A DNA stretch of 64,000 nt from Lottia gigantea. Its lineage: Eukaryota; Mollusca; Gastropoda; Lottiidae. Location of the stretch: NCBI RefSeq assembly GCF_000327385.1, contig NW_008708401.1, forward strand, positions 2,935,165 to 2,999,164. The letters run 5' to 3'. Below the pieces are notes generated by a model that was not told where the DNA came from, did not search any database, and saw only the letters and a list, made by a program, of their open reading frames with translations. Shown here piece by piece: positions 51,852-63,004 of the stretch (position 1 is the stretch's first letter; each line of letters opens with the position of its first letter). Both the position numbers and the translations under genes were made by a program.

Positions 51852-52175
51852 CAGTTTAGAACGATAAATACCTATACAGGTGCAGCCTTTGAAGCCTACG
51901 ATACTACATTTGATCTGTTGTATAAGTATTTAGATGTTATCTCTTAAGTATTCAAACAATGGCTTTTAGTTTTTCTGCTGCGTTGCTTCAAAGGACGGTA
52001 TATTAATCTTTACATGGTGATTTTGCAATGTGTGGTTATTAGATAGATAGCATAGTATTATTTCATTTTATAAAAAGATGAAAAAGTTAAATGCGAGATA
52101 GAAGATTATATCAGAGAATGAAAAACATTCGAAAAACATGTACGACATGCTATAGTAAAGCTGAACTCGAGTGTA

Positions 52176-53128
52176 AGACACATGATGATTTCCATCACAT
52201 GACCACGAATAAATCGAGTGCTTAAAGCATTTTGATATCAATCTCATTACTAAATCGGGTGCTTGCCTTATCCACAGGCCCATGATGATATCCATCACAT
52301 GACTAAATCACGAGTGCCTTAACCACTGGCCCATGACAATATCCATCACATGACTCAATCTCGAGTGCCTTAGCCACTGGCCCATGATGATATCCATCAC
52401 ATGACTAAATCTCGAGTGCCTCAGCCACTTGCCCATGATGATATCCATCACATGACTAAATCTCGAGTGCCTCAGCCACTGGCCCATGATGAAATCCATC
52501 ACATGATTAATTCTCGAGTGCCTTAGCCATTGGCCCATGATGATATATATACATCACATGACTCAACCTCGAGTGCCTCAGCCACTGGCCCATGATGATA
52601 TCCATCACATGATTAATTCTCAAGTGCATTAGCCACTGGCCCATGATGATATATACATCACATGACTCAACCTCGAGTGCCTCAGCCACTGGCCCATGAT
52701 GATATCCATCACATGATTAAATCTCGAGTCTGTACCACCGTTTCATGATGATATCCACCACATGATAAAATCGACTGCATGTGCCATTGTCTCATGATGA
52801 TATCCATCACATGATTAAATCGAGTGCATGTGCCACTGTCTCATGATGCTATCCATCACATGACCCAATCTCGAGTGCATGTGCCACTGGCCAATGATGA
52901 TATCCATTACATGATTAAATCGAGTGCATGTGCCACTGTCTCATCATGATATCCATCACATGATTAAATCTCGAGTGCCTATCCAACTGTCACATGATAA
53001 TATCCATCACATGATTAAATCTCGAATGCCTGTCCAACTGTCTCATGATGATATCCATCACATGATTAAATCTCAAGTGCATGTGCCACTGGCCAATGAT
53101 GATATCCATCACATGATTAAATCGAGTA
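52176..53128. repeat. 51-bp minisatellite, about 19 units
   Basis: Units contain CATGATGATATCCATCACAT, then GA(C/T)TAAATCTCGAGTGCCT, then a variable linker with CAGCCACTGGCC. The left half (52260-52730) uses the CTCAGCCACTGG linker and the right half (52730-53128) a CATGTGCCACTGTCT linker, so the array has two subfamilies. Because 51 is divisible by 3, several ORFs pass through it; these are artefacts. Its unit length matches that of the unrelated 4202-4660 array, probably by chance. Confidence 0.9.
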
Positions 53129-53984
53129 TCCGACACATGAATTAGCATATACTTCATTCATATACATTTTTGTTTTGCATTAGACAAATACTTAAGTAAC
53201 AAGACGGTAACAAGGCATTAAAATTTATGCAACAATTTTACAATTTTTAAAACTACACAAAGAAACTATTGTCATATGGCTTGAATTCATTTTTATCTTC
53301 TCACAATTTATAGCGATGAGATTCTACATGATAATTTGACACTAACCAAATCGTAAAGTGCAATAAATGTCAATTTCCATTATGTTTTATCAACTAAATG
53401 ATAATATTTATTTTATGGTCGTTTTTAACAAGAAGAATTTATAGGAGAGTCTGATGAACGAAATAAGGCGATAAGAAATGTTGAAGTTGCCAGTTGGCAG
53501 CTGAACAAGCATGTTGAATATATTACCTACCACTACTCAAGCCACTAAATTGATATAATTGTTATATATGTAAATATTCAACCTTCGCTACAAATGAGCT
53601 ATGAAATGAGGAACAAATGTAGAGGGCAGACTGTCGTGGACTTTTTCTTGTCGATGACATGTGTCAATCAATGTCAAGGTAGCACGTGGATCAAGCTACA
53701 GCATGGTAAAACAAGCAATTACTAAGTTATATTGTTTTTTCTGACATCAGAATAATCAGGTGTCACAATGTTTGACAAATTAATGAATTAAATCTAATTT
53801 CTATTTGACATAGGCGTCCACTATACATATGGTCTAGAATACATAGTACTAAATCCTCCGCTTGAAGATCTATAACGATTTCAATCATGGAATTCGAAAT
53901 TGTGTGGTACATTTCAAATCTTTCAGCAACAATTAAAAAGAAAAAGAAATACCGAAATAGATTCGGGAAACAATACATAGACAA

Positions 53985-54660
53985 CATAGATTGCGGAACA
54001 AAATAGAGACAGTATAGATTGTAGAAATGATATAGATTGTAGAAATGATATAGATTGTAGAAATAATATAGATTATAGAAACAATGTAGATTGAAGAAAC
54101 ATTGTTGGTTGAAGAAACAATATAGATTATAGATACCGGGTAGATTGAAGAAACAATATAGATTATGGAAACAATATAGATTATAGACACAATATTAGTA
54201 AAAAAAAAACAATATAGATTGTAGAACCAAAAAAGAATGTAGAAACAATAAAGATTGTACATGTAGAAACTATATTCATGGTGGAAGCAATATAGATTGT
54301 AGAAACAAGAGGCCTATAGATTGTAGAAACAATATTCGTGGTGAAAACAATAGGCCTATAGATTGTGGAAACAATATGGATTGTAGAAACAGTATATATT
54401 AAAAAAACAATAGAAAAAGTAGAAAGAATTTAGACCGTAGAAACAATTTAGACTGTAAAAACAATATAGATTGTAGAAACAATAGAAACAAAAGGCTGTA
54501 GAAACAACATAGATTGTGTAACTGTAAACAATATAGATAGATTTATAGATCACAGAAGTATGATATAGATTGTAGAAAACAATTTAGAATTAAGAGCAAT
54601 ATATATAGACGTATAGAAAAGAATGTTATAGATTGTAGAAACAATTTAGATTAAGAAGTC
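53985..54660. repeat. 18-bp degenerate minisatellite
   Basis: About 35 imperfect units of ATTGTAGAAACAATATAG. The array decays into less regular forms (TAGATTAAGAA) after about 54540. ORFs rich in Ile, Tyr and Phe on the minus strand follow from the repeat. Confidence 0.85.
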
Positions 54661-56067
54661 GATTGGAATAGAAGAATGGAACAAATTGCTTAGTTGGTAA
54701 CAACCGTTACTTCTATCGGAAAGGCCTGTGGCAGTGATAAGATTGTACCAATTTTATTCCAATTTGTTGAAGAATATTCCGGTTTCACAATGTTTAAATT
54801 ACTGTTAATGATAAGAGGTGTCTTCTGGCTATACTAGAGTGGAGATAGTAAGTTTAAAACTTTTCTTAGAATATTCATGAAATTGAATAATCCTCAGATT
54901 ATACATAACCCATCTACAGATTTCTTCAGATTGTGTACTTAAAGTATAATTCTTAGTCATTACAGTCTGACAGTCGCAACCTCGATGTGGGTCCATCTGA
55001 AGGATCTGTTCCGTCTTTTGTCTTTGGTTTAAACTTGATTTGTAGCCTTTCCATTTCGAACGGTCCACCTAGAAAATTCTGCTCTTCAGATTACTACCGA
55101 ATGTTGTGAATTGCTTTCTTAGGCTATTGTTCCACAGCCGAGAAAAGAGGCCGATGGTTCAAAGCATATATTACTTTATTATATAAATACAATATTCAAA
55201 ATCTGCTGGTGTTTGAACACAAGAATATACCCAAACTTTGTGCAAATTTAGAAACCCTGCACATGGGGTTCTCACAGAAATTAAACTGTTTTAAGGGAAA
55301 GATAATCCATGTAGGTCAAGTAGATTAGTATAAGAACTATGAGAAGATATTCAAATAATGACATCATTTTGTCAGTTTAAAGTTTAGCTTATAACCAAAG
55401 TACTTCATTCATAGTTTTTTCTCACAACATTTGCATGGTGTTGTAGTGTTTTCTGTCCATCCAATATAAACATTTCAGAAACATTGTGAAGAGGCTAGCA
55501 TATTATCATGTAAAATACTCCAGTTGGAATGTCAATATTATTAATTATCTCAAGTGTTGGTGAAACATTATGTAACATTTAACATGCAATTTGCCATTAT
55601 ATCATTCAAATCATAACTATAGTCCGAGAACATAAACATAAACTGTACATAACATGCGGTAATAGTTTTAAATTGAAACTGTCACGGTTCAGCTAAATTT
55701 CAGTAAACAGTCTCACTTTTCAGAAGAAAAGATGCTGCTTCTGTTGGAAGCAGCAACCAATTTTTTTCCATGTTTCCAAAATACGACAAAAGACAGTTAA
55801 GAGACTCGATCAAATATTTTTCATGAGAATTTTTGCAAATATGTTAATACAAGGCAACGCGCGTATTCCCCACTTGCAAACATAGTACGAAATAGCTAGA
55901 TCCATTGTATCTTATTATAATATGATTAGTTATCATAATCATAATATCATTTTAGACGGCATTGGCGATGTGCATTAGTAGTCTAACTTCAGAAGATTTT
56001 GAATTGATAACGAATTTTTATTAAATACGAATCCATTTTTTTCTAAAGTAACGTTTTATACAGTGGT

Positions 56068-56853
56068 GTAACCTATTTTCGTGGATATAAGGATTCAACA
56101 CGAAATTTTTTTTTATGTCTTGGATGTTTCCTCAGAAATTCTACAAAATATTTAAATTTTGTTTGTTTCAATTTTCTTTATGAATTCTTCACTTTGACCG
56201 ATATTTCATGCGCAACCAACTGGCAACGGCGGCAGAATGCGTCACCTATTTTCGTGTACAATGTTTGAAATATAGATAAGTCTAGAAAAACACGTTGTAT
56301 GGATACCGGGTGGTATAATTAACTTCTCTTAGTATTTATCTTTAATATCAATTCATTATAACTAGTGACAATTCCTTAAAAAGAACCACGATTTAAAAAA
56401 AAAAATAGTGAGTGACAAAATAAGATACGTAGTGTGATTTATTGCTAAAAGTCACTGAAACAACATAAGAATATGGTCCACTTTGTGTTCCATAGAAATT
56501 TTTTGCTTACACGGAATCCGCTACTTAATCACGTGACTTCATTCGTTGGACTACATTCTAGCAGACGACACTTGGAATTCCGATTAGGGCTAGGGATTAT
56601 AAGGAAATTCGGCCGATAAAAAATGGTGACGTTTGGTAATAACTGAAATCCGCCATTTTGTATTTGTCAAAGTATACATTAATACATTTTACCTTGCTTG
56701 CAACTACTGGATTCATTCTACTAGCTGATATTGTAGAGAACACCCATGTTTATTAAAAACCAAATAATGCGGAGGTCGCGCAAGGTCGCTCATGTAAATT
56801 ATTAAACATTTCCGGAAATCCACGGATAATAGGTTTCCACGAAATTAGGTTAC
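56068..56853. mobile_element. Possible nonautonomous DNA element with 18-bp inverted ends
   Basis: GTAACCTATTTTCGTGGA at 56068-56085 and the complement of 56836-56853 match at 17 of 18 positions in inverted orientation. A further copy of CACCTATTTTCGTG lies inside at 56240-56253, and a related CCTATTATCCGTGG lies inverted just within the right end. Terminal plus subterminal copies of one motif fit a MITE-like element. No transposase ORF is present and no clear target duplication was confirmed. Chance or a cluster of protein-binding sites are alternatives. Confidence 0.4.
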
Positions 56854-57109
56854 TCGATGTATACGTTTTACTTCAAGGAAAGCTATTCTTTGCAATTTAT
56901 ATTCGACCATTGTGACTAATTATGAAAGTGTTTTAAATCAAATTTTAGTCCGGTTTCAGTGACAACATCAAATCACAAGAACGATGGAAGTCGGGCACAA
57001 TTAATAAGTCTTCAGAGTACTGTAATTCGAAGCATTACACGGAGGTACAATAAGTGGCTCTCAATATAAAAGAAAACCCCATATGATAGCATTATACCAC
57101 CACTGTCTC

Positions 57110-57430
57110 TGCTACTCCTGCGAAGTGCCCTTTTACTTCACTCCGCCTCTCGCGCCCATCTCCTCCTCTTACCCCTTTTGTCACTTCGACATTCCCACTC
57201 TACTCTCACCAGTCAGTCTTTTCTCATCTACCGTCTAGCCTACTTCCCCAATCTGTTCTCACCTACCGTCCACCCTACTTAACCAGTCTCACCTACCGTC
57301 CACCCTACTACCCCATCCAGTCTAATCTCCCTGCTTCCCCTTTTGTAATCTATTCTCCCCACTGTATCCCAGTACCTTTTCCAGTCCAACCTCCTAACCA
57401 CCCGTCCGAATGTCATTCTCTGACCTTGTC
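57110..57430. repeat. Pyrimidine-rich tract with CACCTACCGTCCACCCTACT repeats
   Basis: About 320 bp with a strong C+T bias on the plus strand in a region otherwise AT-rich. The phrase CTACCGTC followed by CACCCTACT or TAGCCTACT recurs three times near 57228-57310. It looks like a small decayed tandem repeat. Its strand asymmetry is striking. Confidence 0.6.
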
Positions 57431-58045
57431 TCCTCTTACTTATAGATAGACTCTGATAGAGAGAAAGCCACAAATTATGGTCCATGTGTGTTAGCACTAT
57501 TGACAGAGCTGAAGAAGATAGGGTCACAGCAATATAAAACCACAGTTATAATTGGACATATTAAAATTGAAATCGGTACAATTAAATGTCTACACATAAT
57601 TTAAAATAGTATAAAATATTTAGAGGCATATAAAATGGTTTTTAAACATAGCTCATTGGACTTATATACTAAAAAAAATTGCCTGACCATCATAAAACAT
57701 AATTCATTTTAAGATAAGATATAAATGTTACAAACCAGAGTAAAAGTAACAGAGTAAGGTCTGTGATATATTCTCATCAGCCACTGCTTGTGACCCATCA
57801 AGGCTGATACATTTTCATGAACTGACCAATCAAAATTGGTAACATAACATATTTTTAGCTGTAAAAAAGGCTAACTCATTCAAACTTGGTGAATCAAAAT
57901 GGACTTTACATTTAGCTCTCATACAGCTATGATGGATCACAATGACCTCTAAATCAAGCTCTCATACAGCACCATCAAGATGGCTCTAAGTTCTATTTTT
58001 TAAGCATTCACAGTAACAGTTTTTCCAATATCTTATTATTTTATT

Positions 58046-61000
58046 TTATTTCTTTGAAGGTTTATTATAAAGGAGAAAGTCCTTTAAATTATGCCACGTA
58101 TTGCTATCATGATAGAGATAAGTCATAGACGAAGCAAGAGATGGTTGTAATGTGTCTTTTTCATGTTCAAACAGCCACAACACTATACCCCACACAATAG
58201 CGGCAAACATTGGAAATACTTCTCCTTTAGGTTTGGGAACATAACCCCTTTTAACAGCTAATTGAGCTAAACCATAGAGAATTCTAGATAGAAGATATAA
58301 GTTAATCTGAAAATAGATAAAAAAATATTTCAATTTAGTAATTACTAATGTTCTAAACTCATGCTGATTAACAACATTTTATCAATAGAAAACATATCTT
58401 TAGCATAAGCATTAATACTGCAACTGTGAACAACACTTAGGAAAACAATACTTTAACAATGGGTGAATATCAATACTTGAACAATTGAAAACAATACTTC
58501 AAAACTACTATACTTGAAAATATGATAACAATACTGTAGTTGTGGATAACATTACTTTGACACTTGATAACAATACCTGATCAGAGGAAAACAATACTAT
58601 GACACTGGACAACAATAATTGATCAAAGGATGACAATACTTTAACATCGGATAACATAACTTGATCAAAGGATAAAAATACTCAATGAAATATACAATTT
58701 CTCAGTAGATAACAAAACTTAACAGTGAAGTGAATAACAATATTTAAACAGTGGATAGCAGTAGTTTAACATTGGATAACAGTACTTTAATATAGGAGTG
58801 AGTAACAATATTAAGACAGTGGATCACAATACTTTGATAATGAATAACACAACTACAGATAAGTTTTTTTTAGATTTTGATACTCCATTTTTGATTATCA
58901 AAGATCCAACTCTGTTGTGCAGCCAGAAAGAAAATTGCATGTCTTTGAAAGCTAAATTCAAATGTTTAAAGCTTCATTTGATTCAACCATAAAGATACAG
59001 GCACTAACCGACCTGTCAAATGTACAATGAGTACAATGCAATCAGACATTGAATATAACAAGATTCTAAATATAGTAAGTAAATGAAGTTAAAAATACTA
59101 TTTATTTGTCTGGTCCCATCAGTTACTTTGCTCATCATCTCCACTAAGCCAGAGAAAGAAATGAGTTTTGGTAACCACATACCTGGCAGATACATTAGAT
59201 TTTGGGTGAAAAATGAGTTATTTCATGAGAGGAGGTGAAAATAAATCTCTTTTCTTACAAATTGTGTTGTCTGGAAATGATGTAGTAATACATTTATCAA
59301 GTGAAATGTGAGTAAATAAGAGAGAAGAAGTAATGATAGAAACATTCCGTGTATGTCATCTTTGTCTAGATCTGTTATTATTTTTATTATTTATTTATTA
59401 CTTACCTGACTTATATCATATATTATTACAATCATTCCAACAAATTTAATTTCAATTTTTATTTAAAATGAATCATCAAATAATCAAAATTCTTGGCTGT
59501 GCTACAGATCAGACATAAAGTCAAATGTCTTGGTTACATTTTTGAATTTTGAATTAAAATGGTAATGAAGGTGAATAAAGGGATTCAAATTTCAGAGACT
59601 GTAACTTGAAAAAGAATCTAAGAACTCCATACTTGATATTGGCAATTAAGTGCTCAACCTGCTTTGTCCACAAATGGTCGAATTGAAAGCAGAACTGAAG
59701 TATTTCAAATGGATTTTGTGGTATCAAACATTAAATTCCTTGTTAAAACTGTTACATTTGATTTCAATTGAATTATTCATAAAAGATTTCAGCAAGAAGT
59801 CTACACTTCTGATGCTACCAGAGTTTACACACAAACGAGTAATATGTAGAGTAGCAATGACCTTAAAACAACTGTTATAGTGACATCAACGCTCTGACAT
59901 TCATGATGATATTCAAGAAAATGTGAAATATTTTCAAGGTGAGAAAAAAAAAAAGGAGTATTAAATGATATCTTTCATAATGAAACATTTCATAAAATTA
60001 CTGAGGTATTTTTAAAAATAACAAAAATAAAACCTTGTATTTGACATAAAAAAAATATTTTGTTTCTTGGTAAGCTATTATATGACCATGGTCACAAATT
60101 TTATATGCTTGTCTGAATTTTCAAGTTGGACATTTGCAAATTTTTAAGAAAAATAGAAAGAAAAATTCTATGCTTAGAAATGAACATCAAAATGAAAGGT
60201 TTAATCAAAGAGCATATTATTATTTACCATAATATGATTTACTGTCTGAAACTAATTTTTTTTAAAGTTTTATAAACCAAGTCTGTGGAAACCTGAAAAT
60301 GTATAATGTGGTATACGCTTCTCCTTAAGCCTCAAGAAACAGTGTTCGTGGTTGAATTTTTAATTAGATCAAAAAGACATTTTGCAACTTTTTTATCTCC
60401 CCCTTCTTACTTTTTTTCATTGTTACACAAGAATTATGCAAGGAACCAACAGCTCAGAACTGTGGATTTATATGTCTGATTTAACCCAACTTTTTCTTTC
60501 TCCCTACTCTGTTTAAGGGTAAATTAAGAAAAAGTCGACAAAGAGTTCCTTTAGTTCAAAACAGGTAGATTTCTTGGCACTTACTGATTGGCCACCCAAG
60601 GTAGAAAGTGAAATGAATTGAAAAGGAAGTTTTTTTGGTTGATGACTAAGATGAAGAAATAATCATGATACAGTTGTAAGACTCATCACTTACATCATTT
60701 CACATTCTATTGAAATAAATCACAAAAACATGATTACATAAATAATGAAAAACTCCATGTGAAAGATATAAAACACTTTAGAATTCGAAAATCAGAATTT
60801 TTTAATTCTTATAGGCAAAGCATGAAAATTGATCATCAAATTACATGTACTAATAAATCAAATCAATTTTAATTATATTAAGCAACATATATGCATGCAA
60901 AGCAAAAATCTCAATCTTTTTAAGTGTAGCACAATAACACAAAAACGATTTATGCTATACTTATACCAAAATTAAATTAGAAAGATCAACTTCCAAAATA

Positions 61001-62712
61001 ACAGGCAGACATCTGAGGGAATCAATAATTTATCTTCACATTAAGCAAGAGGCTAAAGTTGGATATTACACTATTATTAAACTGATAATAAACTAAGATT
61101 TATCTCCCATGATTTGTATACCATGTTTAAGGATTGTAAAATTGTAGAGTTTGATGACGTCACTAATCACAAAGGTCGTATGTGATACAACTATATTTTG
61201 CGAAAAACACGTTTTGGTGGAATTGCAGGAACCACAGACATCTGACTGAAAATCGGAATGGTGCAAATTGATGCTATGAATGTTCCCGAGAGACATAAAA
61301 TATTTAGAAAACATCTTCACTATCCCTTTAAATTAAACACAATTAAAATAAAAATCAGGATAGGCTGTATCCTTAAGATGCTAAAATTAGCTTGACATAA
61401 AAAATTTAAACATAAAGTCATAGAGTGCAATTCTCAAGTTGATAAATTTAAAGCAAGGTAATAACACTACACGTTCTACTTACTTGTTCATTAACTTTAT
61501 TATATCTGCCAAATATCACATAACCTGCTATAAATGCTGCCACAAATGATTGCGGTTTATATTTCTCATTTTGAGCAAACTGCATTAAGAGGGTTAAAGT
61601 CTTATATGCTAGTACAAATAAACCTAGATTCTTGGAATGGGTATAGGTTGCTTGTAAAATACCAATTATCTTGTTTCTTAAACTGTAACAGAAAATACAA
61701 GCTTACGATAATTATTTTTGATGTCCCTATAAACTTTCACAACATTGAAAAATTGAATCAAAGTTCAAAAAGGATAATTTCAAGTGAGAATGATTAAAAA
61801 ATGAATTCAGTAAAAAAAAATCTGTCAATCTGACTGAATGAAAAGGCCACTCACTCCAGATCAAGAGTACAATGAACTGAAAATGACTCAAAGGAGTTCT
61901 TGGCATTTGTAAGAATGACATATAATAGAAGTAAGAAGCACAATGTTTAAAGTAAGTGATGATTAAATGACTATCCTGTGACTTACCTATCACTTTTAAA
62001 GAGAAATGTCATAACCAAGGCATGTGGAAATCGTACTTTAGCTCCATACCTAAAAACATCAATACATATACCAGTATATTAACAGTAGGGCCTATATTTT
62101 CCTTTTGATAATTCTATAACAAAACACTTTGAATACACTTTTGCACTTTATATCTAGCCTTTTAAAACTAAAAACTATTGACAGATCTTATCAAAAGCAA
62201 GATAAGACAGAAAGTTGCAGTGAAGTTTAAAAAGCAAATTAAGCTGATTCTGGTCCATGCAACGAAAATTAGGGGCATGGCCATCAAATTCAAATGCATT
62301 CAGGACTTTGTCCTTTTGGAAAACATTAAACTACATGTCCAGAAATAAACAAATATAAGGTCCAAAATGACTTGGTTATTGAATGAACAAAAACCATAAT
62401 GGTCAATCAATTGGGAAATAACTAATTTAGTGCACAAGTAACAAATGTCGTTATGGCCTGTTACCAAACTGAATCCACTGGCACTGGCCCTGGAAGTGGC
62501 ACACTTCTGGGTGGAGAAAATTTGAAGAATTTCATAATTTCCATAACCTTCACTAACTACCAGCCAAAACGTTGCGAATCAAGTGATTGGTTTAAAATTA
62601 CTGCAACTCATACTTACACAATTCCATTGCGTAAACCCTTTATTAATGATAGGATAGCATGATGATCTCCAGAAGCCAAAATTTTATTGATAATTTGTAT
62701 TGCCGCCGCCAT
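58046..62712 (-). CDS. PXMP4: Peroxisomal membrane protein 4 (PXMP4/PMP24), complete
   Basis: Four exons, 5' to 3': 62618-62712, 61987-62049, 61484-61682, 58046-58306. The joined frame gives 205 aa (human 212). Family phrases are LIKGLRNGIVYGAKVRFPHALVMTFLF split over exons 1-2 (residues about 22-48), ILQATYTHSKNL (58-69) in exon 3, and INLYLLSRILYGLAQLAVK and PSLASSMTYLYHDSN in exon 4. The protein belongs to the Tim17/Tim22/Tim23/PMP24 membrane family and sits in the peroxisomal membrane; its exact role in lipid metabolism is still debated. The start ATGGCGGCGGC is well placed and overlaps a YY1-like element. AATAAA directly follows the stop codon on the minus strand, so the 3' end may be very short. 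Intron 3 is 3.2 kb, intron 2 only 304 bp. Confidence 0.96.
58380..58860. repeat. Degenerate short repeat in PXMP4 intron 3
   Basis: Recurrent GGATAACAATACTT-GA-CA-type words at irregular 20-30 bp spacing. It looks like an old minisatellite. The best units lie over 58480-58700. Confidence 0.7.
61221..61330. repeat. Dispersed repeat fragment (copy 2 of 2 in window)
   Basis: Resembles 20201-20285 (shared ACTGAAAAT-G-AATGGTGCAAAT core and following blocks). It ends with TATCCCTTTAAA, a type of end seen on many short mollusc repeats. It lies in PXMP4 intron 3. Confidence 0.5.
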
Positions 62713-63004
62713 TTTGACTATCACGTGATCAAACTACCGGCTTGTGCATTCGATATCGCTCAAAGTACGTATTCTCTAATAGCTAAAATCTTAGATACAG
62801 CTCAGAATAAAACTATAACTGTTCGATACCACGATATTCTATTATTTTCGTCGAAAAAAGATAAAAAATCATCGCGAAAAAACAGACTACTCAACAGAAA
62901 AACAGTGCCAAAATGTTAGTTTACGAGTTTGTCATAGGTATCGAATGAACCATAAAATCCGATTAGTTGAACTTTGATCTTTTGTATCACGTGATGTAAA
63001 CATC
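62713..63004. promoter_or_regulatory. Bidirectional promoter of PXMP4 and ILVBL
   Basis: Only 292 bp separate the two divergent start codons. TCACGTGA occurs at 62721-62728 and 62987-62994, 8 bp and 10 bp upstream of the PXMP4 and ILVBL starts respectively. The shared context is TATCACGTGAT. CACGTG is the E-box bound by USF, MAX/MYC and MiT/TFE proteins. The spacer has no TATA box at a consistent distance. Confidence 0.75.

Larger units (their letters stand above)
49630..58045. other. Intergenic region rich in minisatellites
   Basis: 8.4 kb between sFRP and PXMP4 with no supportable gene. It contains the sFRP 3' UTR (AATAAA at 50172-50177), three large minisatellites listed separately, an inverted-repeat-bounded segment (56068-56853) and a strand-biased pyrimidine-rich tract (about 57110-57430). 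A minus-strand ORF at 54829-55068 has an acceptor-like start and is discussed under findings. Confidence 0.6.
58307..61483 (-). other. PXMP4 intron 3
   Basis: 3.2 kb. The left part (58380-58860) is a decayed short repeat and the right part contains part of a dispersed repeat shared with the KIF27 gene (61221-61330). The 76-codon ORF at 59650-59880 shows no domain or splice context and is not called. Confidence 0.6.

Noticed and set aside
52308-52689. Minus-strand ORFs with repeated MGQWLRHSR-type units
   Set aside because: Product of a 51-bp tandem array divisible by three, not a gene.
53933-54553. Minus-strand ORFs rich in Ile, Tyr and Phe that look like membrane proteins
   Set aside because: Translation of an 18-bp AT-rich minisatellite.
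59650-59880. 76-aa ORF in PXMP4 intron 3
   Set aside because: Leucine-rich but AT-driven composition, no splice sites or family resemblance.
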